From positions 269,508-333,507 of the forward strand of contig NZ_JAGHRE010000007.1 in NCBI RefSeq assembly GCF_017743935.1: a DNA stretch of 64,000 bases. Reading direction: 5' to 3'. Below the pieces are notes generated by a model. That model saw only the letters and a list, made by a program, of their open reading frames with translations, was not told the DNA's origin and did not search any database. Numbering within the stretch: position 1 is the stretch's first letter; each line of letters starts with the position of its first letter. This DNA comes from Tropicibacter sp. R16_0. Lineage in GTDB: Bacteria > Pseudomonadota > Alphaproteobacteria > Rhodobacterales > Rhodobacteraceae. Position numbers and translations under genes: made by a program. Positions 29,089 through 39,800 of the stretch are shown here, piece after piece.

Positions 29089-31197
29089 ATGACCCAATCC
29101 CCCATCCGCATCGGCCTGATCGGCGCCGGATACATCGCCAGCTGGCACGCTGACGCGATCAAGGCCACTTCAGGTGTTGAGCTGACCGCGATCTGCGACC
29201 GGGCCGCTGACGCAGCGCATGGTCTTGCAGATGCTTATTGCGCGACGGGGTTTGCCGCGGTCGAGGATCTGATCACGGCGGACCTGTGCGATGCGGTGCA
29301 CATCCTGACACCGCCGGACAGCCATCGCGATTTGGCCGTTCAATGCCTTGAGGCCGGGCTTCACGTGCTGGTCGAAAAGCCTGTGGCGCTGTCCGCGCAA
29401 GACACCCAAGCCATCGAAGACGCCGCGCAAAAGGCAGGGAAGCGGTTTCATGCCGGGCACAACTTCTTGGGCCTGCCGTCGTATGAACGGCTCAAGGCCA
29501 TGGCCTTGGCTGGCGCATTGGGGCGGATCTCGTCAGCTGAAGTGCGGTGGTGTTTCCCATTGCCGCCTTTGCGGTCCGGGCCGTTTGGCCTGTGGCTGAT
29601 GCGCAAGCCGGAAAACCTGTTGCTTGAGATTGGTCCGCATTTGTTTGCCATGGTGCAGGATCTTTTTGGTACCGCTGAGGTGCATGACCTTGGCCTTTCG
29701 CATCCCATTGCCATCCCGGGAAACGGCGAGCGTCCACAGACCTGGCATATGCGCGCCAGCGTTCGTGATGTCGAACTGAGCCTGATGATCTCGCTTGTGG
29801 AGACAAGTGACGACCGGTCCGTGACCCTGCGCGGCTCGACCGGGCGGGCCCGTCTGGATCTGGCGGCCGACACACTGATCGTGGACGCCGAGAACACGGC
29901 CGATCTGGTGGCCAACCCGCTTTGGCGGCAACTGTCGCAAAGTGGCCAGCACCTGAAAGCGGGCTTTGTGAACGCCGCCCGGCAATTGACGTCACTGAAC
30001 GCAAAATCCCCCTATGGGCTGAGCTTTCGGGGCATGATGCGCGGCGTCTACGACCCGCTGGCACGCAACGCAGCACCTGACGCGCGGTTCTCGGGCGCCT
30101 CCGCCGTCAAAGTCATGGGCGCGCTGGATCAAGCTCTGGCGCTGATGCCTTTAGAACAACGCGAGCTGCCCGCGCCGCCACACTCCACTCGCGCGCCGAA
30201 GCCAACGGTGATGGTGATTGGCGGCACCGGGTTCATTGGCCGCGCCCTGACCCGTCGCCTGGTCGATCTGGGCAAGGATGTGCGCGTTGTCAGCCGCGGC
30301 AGCACCGGCCCCTTTGCCGATCTGCCCGATCAGGTGGAAACCGTGGGCTTGTCATTGGCCGATACCGAAGGGTTGGCCAAGGCCATGCAGGGGATCGACA
30401 CGGTCTATAACCTTGCTCGTTCCGTCGATACCTCATGGGAGGAGTGCCTGAAGCACGACGTTGCCATAGCCGAGGGGATTGGACAGGCCGCCTTGGACGC
30501 CGGTGTCAAACGGTTGATCTATACTGGCACGATCGCGTCTTACGACATGTCCGATCCAAACGTGCAGATCACCGAGGACACCGGATTTGCGCAGGATATG
30601 AGCGACCGCAACCTTTATGCCCGGTCCAAGGCCGAATGCGAGCGCCGCCTTTTGGCAATGCATCGCTCCAAGGGCCTGCCGCTGGTCATCGCCCGCCCCG
30701 GTATTGTCGTGGGGCACGGCGGGCCCTTGCAGCATTGGGGCATCGGGCGCTGGCACGGTGCGGGTGCAGTCAAGCTCTGGGGCAATGGGCGCAACATCCT
30801 GCCGTTTGTGCTGATCGACGACACGGTCGAGGCTTTGGTGAAGATGGCCGAGGTCAACGGGATCGAAGGCGATGATTTCAACCTGATTGGCGCACCGATG
30901 ATGACCGGGCGCGACTACTTTGATGCCATCCACGATGCGATGGGGGCCCGGTTGCGGGTGGGGTATGGTAATCTGACCGCGATGTTTGCCGCCGATTACA
31001 TCAAACATCAGCTCAAGCATTATGTGCTGCGACGGCACGGGCTGACCCGCCCCTCGCTGGCGGATTGGAAATCGCGCGCGCACCTCAGCCCGTTTGACAA
31101 CGCAAAGGCCTGCCGTGTGCTGGGGTGGGAGCCCGAGGCGAACCGCGCCACATTCATCCGCAAGGCCATAACCGAGGCCAATCTGTTCGGATTCTAA
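29089..31197 (+). CDS. Fusion of Gfo/Idh/MocA oxidoreductase and NAD-dependent epimerase/dehydratase
   Basis: A 702-residue two-enzyme fusion. Residues about 1-350 are a Gfo/Idh/MocA oxidoreductase (IGLIGAGYIASWHADAI, then VEKPVALSAQD with the family Lys). Residues about 372-702 are a short-chain epimerase/dehydratase (VMVIGGTGFIGRAL and the YARSK catalytic YxxxK). It lies 10 bp after the GT2 gene in the same operon. The pair probably performs two successive oxidation/epimerisation steps on a nucleotide sugar or sugar-derived precursor; the substrate is unknown. There is no frameshift at the junction. Confidence 0.88.
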   Translation: MTQSPIRIGLIGAGYIASWHADAIKATSGVELTAICDRAADAAHGLADAYCATGFAAVEDLITADLCDAVHILTPPDSHRDLAVQCLEAGLHVLVEKPVALSAQDTQAIEDAAQKAGKRFHAGHNFLGLPSYERLKAMALAGALGRISSAEVRWCFPLPPLRSGPFGLWLMRKPENLLLEIGPHLFAMVQDLFGTAEVHDLGLSHPIAIPGNGERPQTWHMRASVRDVELSLMISLVETSDDRSVTLRGSTGRARLDLAADTLIVDAENTADLVANPLWRQLSQSGQHLKAGFVNAARQLTSLNAKSPYGLSFRGMMRGVYDPLARNAAPDARFSGASAVKVMGALDQALALMPLEQRELPAPPHSTRAPKPTVMVIGGTGFIGRALTRRLVDLGKDVRVVSRGSTGPFADLPDQVETVGLSLADTEGLAKAMQGIDTVYNLARSVDTSWEECLKHDVAIAEGIGQAALDAGVKRLIYTGTIASYDMSDPNVQITEDTGFAQDMSDRNLYARSKAECERRLLAMHRSKGLPLVIARPGIVVGHGGPLQHWGIGRWHGAGAVKLWGNGRNILPFVLIDDTVEALVKMAEVNGIEGDDFNLIGAPMMTGRDYFDAIHDAMGARLRVGYGNLTAMFAADYIKHQLKHYVLRRHGLTRPSLADWKSRAHLSPFDNAKACRVLGWEPEANRATFIRKAITEANLFGF

Positions 31198-31949
31198 CCC
31201 TGATTGCGCAGCCTGCGCGCCTGGATGATCTGGCCTGGCAGTATGGCCAGGCAACGCGCATAGCGTGGGATCAGGCGCACCGGGTTGGACAGCGCGCGCC
31301 AGACCCACTCCAACGCCAATGCCCGGACCAGACGCGGTGCGCGGGTCTGATGCCCGCCCAAAAAGTCCAATCCCGCTCCGATGGAGGCAAAGCCAACCTT
31401 GGGCGCCAACTCACGTCCCCGCAGCGCCAGCGTTTCCTGCTTTGGCGCGCCAAGCGCCAGGAAACACAATTGAACGTCGGCCTTGTCCAATTGTGCTAAG
31501 ATCGCTGCAGCGCCTTCTCCGTTTGGATCAAACCCCAACGGCGGCGCATGACACAACACGACCTGCAGGCCGGGTGTTTCATCCTCAAGCACACGTTTGG
31601 CGTCACTCAAGGCCACTTCGGAGCTGCCGACAAGCGCCACCTTGGCCCCACTTTCGGCTGCCAACTTGGCCAACGGGCGCACCATGTCCGAACCCGGCAA
31701 CAGTTCGACCCGGCGTCCCGCCAACCGCGACAACCATACAATGGGGCGGCCATCAGCGATGATCATGTCCTGGGCCGCATACACACGTGCGAATGACGGA
31801 TCTTCCCCAAGTTTCACCAGGTGATCCAGATTGATCGTCGCCAGCGAGAACCCCTGCCCCGCCCGAAACCGGTCGCGGATCGCCGCAAACAAACTGTCGC
31901 GGTCGGGATAATTCACACGCAAAACCTGATCCGAAAAGGTGAACTGCAC
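31194..31949 (-). CDS. WecG/TagA/CpsF-family glycosyltransferase
   Basis: A 251-residue GT26 enzyme that typically adds a second sugar (N-acetylmannosamine or a uronic acid) to an undecaprenyl-linked primer. Signatures are ATINLDHLVKL, IADGRPIVWLSR and ALGAPKQE. Its stop overlaps that of the convergent fusion gene by 4 bp. It is divergent from the polymerase-like gene. Confidence 0.9.
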   Translation of the reverse strand: MQFTFSDQVLRVNYPDRDSLFAAIRDRFRAGQGFSLATINLDHLVKLGEDPSFARVYAAQDMIIADGRPIVWLSRLAGRRVELLPGSDMVRPLAKLAAESGAKVALVGSSEVALSDAKRVLEDETPGLQVVLCHAPPLGFDPNGEGAAAILAQLDKADVQLCFLALGAPKQETLALRGRELAPKVGFASIGAGLDFLGGHQTRAPRLVRALALEWVWRALSNPVRLIPRYARCLAILPGQIIQARRLRNQG

Positions 31950-32147
31950 CTGATGCTCCTGTCATTTGCCAATTGCTTAACGAGCCTGCGCCCGATGCGC
32001 CAGTTCTGCCTGCACCAGACCCGGTTTCACTGGAAAACCGTGCCATTGTCGCCATGACCTTGCCCCAATCCCGCGCTATGTCACGACAGTATATGCGCAA
32101 GCTGTTATGCTGTGCCGACCCAAGGTGAGAAACGGTAAACACCCCGA

Positions 32148-33611
32148 ATGCCCAATGCGTTTGCATATCTGATGCTGATGACATGGCCGCTTGTCTGCGT
32201 TGCCCTGTTTCGGCGTATGCCCGTCGAACGCGCCATCATCTGGAGCATTTTGGGCGGTTACCTGATCCTGCCCCCTGTTGCCGAATTCGACCTGCCGCTG
32301 ATCCCGTCGATGAACAAAGATTCCATTGCGGCCGTAAGTGCAACATTGGGCTGTATTTTCATCGCGCGAAAGCGCGTGTCTTTCTGGCCGAAATCCTGGT
32401 CGATGCAGGTGCTGCTGGCAGTGTTCATGCTGGTGGTGATCCCAACCGTGCTGACCAACCGCGAACCGATGATATTCGAGGTTCTGGCCAGCAGTCAGCC
32501 GATCCGATTCATCACGGGATACCTGCCGGGAATGGGCCTACGCGATCTGTTGTCGGTGACGATCAACCAAGTGATTGTTCTGTTGCCCTTCTTTCTCGCG
32601 ATGACCTATTTGTCGTCCGAAACCGGCCTGCGCGAGATCATTCTGGCCCTTGCCGTGGCGGGTTTGGTGTATTCTGTCCCTGCAATGGTCGAAACGATCA
32701 TCAGCCCGCTCATCAACATTTATGTCTATGGGTTCTTCCAGCATGATTTCCGCCAGATGATCCGCGAGGGCGGCTTCCGCCCGATCGTCTTCCTGCCACA
32801 CGGGTTGTGGCTGGCCTTTTTCTTTGTCACGGCCTTGCTGTCAGTCGCCGCTTTGGCAAGAGCCTCAAGGGACAAGGCACGTCTCTATTGGGGTGGGGCG
32901 ACGATCTATATGCTGCTGGTGCTGAATGCCTGCAAAAGCCTGGCGTCGCTCAGCTATGGCCTGGTGCTGACGCCGGTGATGCTGTTCACGGGTGCGCGGA
33001 CCAAGATCATTCTGGCGCTTGTCCTTGCCTCTATCGCAATTACCTATCCGATGTTGCGCAACTTTGGCGTCGTGCCGTTGGACGCGATCGTCGCACAGGC
33101 CGAAGAGATCAACCCCGCCCGTGCGCAATCGTTGGGGTACCGGTTCGACAACGAAGAACAGATGCTGAACCGAGCGCATGAAAAGCCCTGGTTCGGATGG
33201 GGCGGATGGGGCCGCAATCTGGTGCGTCACCCTGAAACAGCCGAGATCCTGACTGTTCCGGATGGCAGCTGGATCATCGTTTTCGGAACCTTTGGCTGGG
33301 TGGGTTACATCGCGCAGATGGGCTTGCTGGCGGGCCCTATCCTGTTGCTGTTTGCCTATTCCAGGCGCACCCCTGCAGCCGAGTTTTCCCCCTTTGTGGC
33401 GCCAATTACGATCATTCTGGCCGCAACCATGATGGACATGCTCTTGAATGCCACCCTGACGCCTTTTACGTGGCTTTGTGCAGGGGCGGTTCTGGGTTAT
33501 GCGGAACGTCTGAGGTACCCCACCAAAGCACCTGAGGAGAAGCTGCTTTTTGGCGAGGGGCCAGTTATCGGGCGATCGGTTGTTCCCCCGGAAAAGCGCA
33601 GTCTGTTGTGA
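32148..33611 (+). CDS. O-antigen polymerase/ligase-like polytopic membrane protein
   Basis: A 487-residue inner-membrane protein with about ten to twelve hydrophobic helices and a large loop (residues about 310-385, GWGGWGRNLVRHPE) where Wzy and WaaL proteins carry their catalytic residues. Homology is weak, as is usual in this class; the role as glycan polymerase comes from topology and from the flippase, chain-length and initiating transferase genes nearby. It stands 264 bp before the PKS gene, a gap with no gene that probably holds the PKS promoter; I see no convincing terminator there. Confidence 0.72.
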   Translation: MPNAFAYLMLMTWPLVCVALFRRMPVERAIIWSILGGYLILPPVAEFDLPLIPSMNKDSIAAVSATLGCIFIARKRVSFWPKSWSMQVLLAVFMLVVIPTVLTNREPMIFEVLASSQPIRFITGYLPGMGLRDLLSVTINQVIVLLPFFLAMTYLSSETGLREIILALAVAGLVYSVPAMVETIISPLINIYVYGFFQHDFRQMIREGGFRPIVFLPHGLWLAFFFVTALLSVAALARASRDKARLYWGGATIYMLLVLNACKSLASLSYGLVLTPVMLFTGARTKIILALVLASIAITYPMLRNFGVVPLDAIVAQAEEINPARAQSLGYRFDNEEQMLNRAHEKPWFGWGGWGRNLVRHPETAEILTVPDGSWIIVFGTFGWVGYIAQMGLLAGPILLLFAYSRRTPAAEFSPFVAPITIILAATMMDMLLNATLTPFTWLCAGAVLGYAERLRYPTKAPEEKLLFGEGPVIGRSVVPPEKRSLL

Positions 33612-33875
33612 CCGAATTTTCCCCTGCTTCAAGGTCTTCATTGATCACATATTGTTCGCAATATCGCCACAATATTCGCTGATCAACGGAACTGTTCTGC
33701 TGCTATCGGGCGTCGTACGATACACTTGAAATGCTTTGTGGCACGTTATCAGTGCGTTAGGCTCTGGGCGGGAGAATAGATAAAATTGAATGCTTTCGGC
33801 CTGTAAGTGCCTGGGGTACTTTGCCCAAGGGTGAGTGGGCTGATGTGAACGAACTTGGGATCGTTTGGTCAGACT

Positions 33876-36800
33876 ATGGTAGCGAATACAAAAAATTTTT
33901 CCGGCGACATCGCCATTGTTGGTATGTCTGTCTGCGTTCCGGGCGCGGCGTCCACTGCCGAGTTCTGGCGCAACCTGCGCGACGGCGTGGAATCCATTCG
34001 GCCCCTGAGCGAAGAGGCCTTGCTGGCTGCGGGTGAAGACCCTGATGTGCTGGCCGATCCCAATTATGTTCCTTCTGCTGCACTGCTCGACGGGTTTGCA
34101 GACTTTGATGCCGAGTTCTTTGGTTTCAGTCCAAAAGAGGCTGCGATCTTGGACCCTCAGCACCGCAAGTTCCTTGAGGTCGCATGGGAAGCGATGGAGA
34201 ACGCGGGCCATCCACCCGAAAGCCTCTCGGGGCCTATCGGCGTTTATGCGGGCTGCGGCATGGGCAGCTATTTCTATTTCAACATCTGCTCGAACCCCGG
34301 GTTGGTGGATGAAACCGGCATGTTCCTGCTGCGCCACACCGGCAACGACAAGGATTTCCTGTCGACCCGCGTGAGCCACGTCTTTGACCTCAAAGGGCCG
34401 TCGATCAACATCCAGACCGCCTGTTCTACCTCTCTTGTGGCGATCCACTATGCCAGCAAGGCGTTGCGCGATGGCGAGGTTGATATGGCGCTTGCGGGCG
34501 GTGTCACCATCGAGCTGCCGCAAGGGCGCGGGTACCTTTACAAAGAAAACGAAATCCTGTCGCCGGACGGGCACTGCCACGCCTTTGACCACCGTGCGCA
34601 GGGCACCGTGTTCGGATCAGGCTCGGGCGCAGTGGCGCTGCGTCGGCTTGAGGATGCCCAAGCCGACGGCGACCACATCTGGGCGGTGATCAAGGGGTCA
34701 GCCGTGAACAACGATGGCGCGGCCAAGGCGGGCTACCTCGCCCCCAGCGTTGACGGTCAGGCCGCCGCTGTGCGCGCCGCCCTGAAGGATGCGCAGGTCA
34801 CGCCTGAAACCATCGATTATGTCGAATGCCACGGCACCGGGACCTATCTGGGCGATCCCATCGAAATCTCGGCCCTGACCGAGGCCTATCGCGCCCAGAC
34901 CGACGATACTGGCTATTGCCGCGTTGGCTCGGTCAAGACCAACATCGGCCATCTGGACACGGCTGCCGGTATTGCCGGATTGGTCAAGGCCACGCTTGGG
35001 CTTCATCACGAACAGATCCCTCCGTCGCTGGGCTATGAAGCCCCGAACCCCGCCATCGACTTTGAAACCAGCCCGTTCAAGGTCAACGACCGGCTGGACG
35101 ACTGGACTTCTCACAAAGGCCCGCGCCGCGCCGCCGTGAACGCGCTTGGGGTTGGGGGCACCAATGCCCATACGATCCTCGAACAAGCACCGGACCGGGG
35201 CACTTCGGACGAGAGCGACTTTCCCTTCCATGTCCTGTGCCTTTCCGGCCGGTCTCGATCTGCGCTGGATACCAATGCCAAACAGTTGGCCGAGCATCTG
35301 CGCGCCAACCCGGAAGTTGATCTGGCGGATGTGGCCTATACCCTGAAAGAGGGTCGCCGTGCCTTTGAAAAGCGCCGAGTTCTAGTGGCTGAAACGCCTG
35401 AGCAGGCCGCCGAGATTCTGGATGCAAATGACCCCCGCCAGGTGTTCACCCATGACGCCATCGCGGGCGCACCGGACACGGTGTTCATGTTCCCCGGCGG
35501 TGGCGCACAATATGCGGGCATGGCGCGTGACCTGTATGAAACCGAGCCGGTCTTTGCCGATTGGATGGACCGCGGGCTGGAGCATCTGCAAAAGCAGCTC
35601 GACTATGACATTCGCGCCATCTGGCTGCCTGAGGGGGACACTGGTGAGGCGGACGCAAAGTTGACGCAGCCGTCTGTTCAGCTGCCGTTGATCATGATTG
35701 TGGAATTTGCCCTGGCGCAGCTGTGGATGGACTGGGGCGTGAAACCCGCCGCATTGGTGGGTCATTCCATGGGGGAAAACACCGCCGCCTGTCTGGCCGG
35801 GGTCATGTCGTTTGAGGATTGCATCGATCTGGTTCTGCTGCGCGGCCGCCTGTTCGACACGGTGCCTGCCGGTGGGATGCTGTCGATCTCGCTGCCGCTG
35901 GCCGAGGTTGAGGCGCTGGTGGGCGATGATCTGGACATTGCCTCGGTCAACGCCCCTCGCCTGACCGCTGTGAGCGGACCGCAAGAGGCGTTGGACAAGT
36001 TGGCGGAAACTCTGCTGGCACAAGACATCGACCACCAGCGGATCGCCATCGACATCGCGGCACATTCGCGGATGCTAGAGCCGATTTTGTCGGATTATCG
36101 TGCATTTTTGCAAAGCATCACGCTTAGCCCGCCGCAAATGCAAGTGTTGTCAAACCGCACTGGTCAGGTGCTGACGACCGAAAAAGCGACCGATCCCGAT
36201 TACTGGGTGGGCCAACTGCGCAACACCGTGCATTTCGCCGATTGTATCGACACTCTGGCCGCCGAACCCTCGCGTCTATTTCTTGAGGTCGGCCCAGGCA
36301 AGGCGCTGAGCTCATTGACGCAAATGGCCGATGGCGTTTCTCCGGGACAAGTGCTCAGCTCACTGCGTCACCCAGATCAGGACATTGCCGATGACGCCTA
36401 TTTCCTGCAAGTGATCGGCCGTCTTTGGGCCTGCGGGGTCGAGGCCGACTGGGCGCAGATTTGGGGCGAGGCCAAGCGCCATCGCCTGCCGCTGCCAACC
36501 TATGCGTTCCAGCGCAGCCGCTACTTCATCGAACCCGGCACGCAGGCGGCGCGGGTCAGCACCCCCGCTCTGAAACGCTCGGATGATCAGACCGATTGGG
36601 GCTGGCGCCCGGCATGGCGTCCGCGTCTGGCGGAATGTGATGTGGACGTTGAAAGCGAGCTTGACGAAACCCAGCCGCTGAACTGGCTGATTTTCGAAGA
36701 TGACGAGGGTGTTGCCGCACCTGCCATCCACCGCCTGACCGCAGCGGGTCATTCCGTGACGCGGGTGCGCGCGGGCGACACCTATGCCAAGCTGGGCGAC

Positions 36801-39800
36801 GATCTGTACCAGGTCCCGCCCGAGCAAGGGCGGCACGGCTTTGACAGCCTGTTCCATCAGCTGACCGAGGCCGACCGCCTGCCGGATCGGATCGGGCATT
36901 TCTGGCTGGTGACACGGTCCGAAACCTTCCGACCCGGGCACAGCTTCTATGACCGCAACATGGAACGGGGCTTTCTGAGCCTCACGTCCATGGCGCAAGC
37001 CATGACCAGCGTCGAACTGCCCGACGCTCTGCACATCGCCGTCTTCACGACTGGCGCCGCGCAGGTGCGCGGTGAGGAACTGCCCTATCCCGAAAAAGCC
37101 ACCATCGCAGGCCCCGCAGGGGTCATCCCGCATGAGATGCCCGGCGTGACCTGCGCCACGGTCGATATCGACCTGCCAGAGGTCGAGGCGGCAGGTTTCT
37201 GGTCGCGCGGGCGCACAGCCTCTCCCTTGGGGGATGACACCCTCACCAACCGCATTCTCGAAGAGCTGCTGGCAGAACCCGGCAACTCGGTCGCGGCCTT
37301 GCGCGGCAATCAGCGGTTTGGGCAAAGCTACAAACGCCTGCCGCTGGATGCGTCTGATGCGCCCGTGTTCACCGACGGCGGAACCTATCTGATCACAGGT
37401 GGCTTTGGTGGCATCGGTTTGACACTGGCCGCAGATCTGATGCGCAACAACGGGGCGAATATCGTGCTGCTGTCGCGCGAGGGTCTGCCCGCACAGGATC
37501 AATGGGCCGATTACCTGCACAGCCACAGCCCCAACGACCAAATTGCCCGCCGGATCACGGCGCTGCAAGACTTGCAAACAATCGAGACCGGGCAGGTCAT
37601 GGCCTTGGCGGCAGATGTCTGCAACATCGAGCAGATGCGTATCGCCGTGCGTCAGGCCGAGGATGCTTTTGGTGCTTTGAATGGTGTGATCCATGCCGCA
37701 GGCCACATCGCCGACGGCCTGATCGCCACCAAGAGCGAGGCCGAAATCCAACAGGTTCTGGCCCCCAAGATCAACGGCCTTCAGGTGCTGAACACCCTGT
37801 TCCCGGACGGGATGCTCGAGCTGATGGTGCTCTTTGCATCGTCCAGTACGGCCACCCGCCCGGCGGGTCAGGTCGATTATGTGGCCGCCAACGAATACCT
37901 TAACGCCTGGGCCCGGTCGCGGCGCAATGCGGCGACGCGGGTGATTGCGGTGAACTGGGGCGTTTGGGCTGATGTCGGCATGGCCGCCGACGCCATGTCG
38001 GCCCGCACCGGCGGCACCCAGCCGACCGAGCGCGAGGCCATCGACGCGCCGCTGCTGGATGAGATGGGGTTCGACGCCGATGGCAACCGGATCTTTGTCT
38101 CGACCCTGTCGCTGGACGACACTTGGGTTCTGGACGAACACCGCACCCGCGATGGCACCGCGCTGATGCCCGGCACCGGATACATCGAATTGGCGGCCCA
38201 AGCGCTCAAGGCGCATGGGATCAAGGTGCCCTATGAAATCCGCGATCTGTTCTTCTTCCGCCCGCTTGAGGTGAAACCGGGACAGCCACGCGAAATCGTT
38301 GTGCGGTTGGAGCAGAAGGCGGACGCCGTCGGGTTCACTGTGCACAGCGCCGCCGCTGACGGCTATGTCCTGAACGCACAGGCCACGTTGGCCTTTCTGG
38401 AGGCCACGGCCCCTGCCCCGGTGTCCCTACCGGAGATCGCAGCCCGCTGCCCCAAATCCGAAACCGCCCCGGCCGAGGGTCGGCTGCGTTCGCCGCAAGA
38501 ACGTCACCTGAATTTCGGTCCACGCTGGCACGTGATCCGCAGCACCGCCTTTGGCGACGGAGAAGGCGTCGCGCGACTGGTGCTGCCGGATGTCTATGGC
38601 AGTGACCTGGCACAAGGGTATCAGCTGCATCCCGGTCTGATGGATCTGGCCACCGGCTGGGCGATTTCACTGGTCGATGGTTATGACAACGACGCACTTT
38701 GGGTGCCGGTCTCATACCGCTGCCTGCATGTCTTTGCGCCGCTGCCTGCTGATCTGCGCAGTTGGGTCCGGCTGTCACCCGGAGCCACGCCCATCGGCGG
38801 CTTTGCCTCGTTCGACGTGACCTTGTTCGACACCCACGGCACGGTCTGCGCCGAGATCGAGGGCTTTCAAATGAAGCGCCTGACCGAGGCGCTGAGCCTT
38901 GAGGCCCCCGAGACGGCTGATACGACCTCGGCTGATCTGGGCCTGACCGCGCGCAGCATGGACACGCCACTGTCACCCGAGGAACAGCGCCTGCACCGCC
39001 AGATCGCCCAAGGTATCCGCGCCGACGAAGGCCCCGAAGCCCTGCGTCGCGCGATTGCGGCGGGTCGCCCGCAGGTGGTCCTCAGCTCGCTTGATTTGCC
39101 CGCGCTAATCCAGCAGGCCGACGCCGTGTCCGAGACATCATCAGACGAAAGCCAGAGCTTTGAACGCCCAGACCTCGACACCGAATACGTCGCGCCGGAA
39201 ACCGAGATCGAAAAGACCCTGGCCGGGTTCTTTGAAACCCTGCTGGGCGTCAGTCAGGTCGGCACACAGGACAGTTTCTTTGACCTTGGCGGGCATTCGC
39301 TGATTGCCGTACGACTGTTTGCGCAGATCAACCGGACCTATCAGGTCGAGTTTCCCATTTCGGTCCTGTTCGAAGCGCCAAGCGTGGCCCGGATCGCAGA
39401 GCGGATCGCGGCCCGCGTGGGCGATGTTGCATCCCCGGACGGTGCCTCACCCCAAAGCGACGGGCCCGACTTCAAACATCTGGTGCCGCTGCATCAGGGC
39501 GGGGAATCCTCGGCAACACCATTTTTCCTGGTGGCTGGCATGGGCGGCAACGTCCTGAATTTGCGGCACTTGGCGCTGATGCTCGGCCGTGACCGTCCCG
39601 TCTATGGCCTGCAGGCGCGCGGGCTGATCGGAGACGAGAAACCCCATCATGATCTGGTCGAGGCCGCGACGGCCTATGTCGAAGAGCTGCGGCAGGTGCA
39701 GCCTCATGGTCCCTACATGCTCAGCGGATTTTCCGGCGGCGGCATCACGGCCTATGAGATGGCCCAGCAACTCAAGGCGGCCGGAGAAGAGGTCTCGGTT

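Noticed and set aside
36360..38345. 661-residue minus-strand frame across the PKS
   Set aside because: Shadow of the PKS coding strand; composition is typical of an antisense frame in GC-rich DNA and no known domain is seen.
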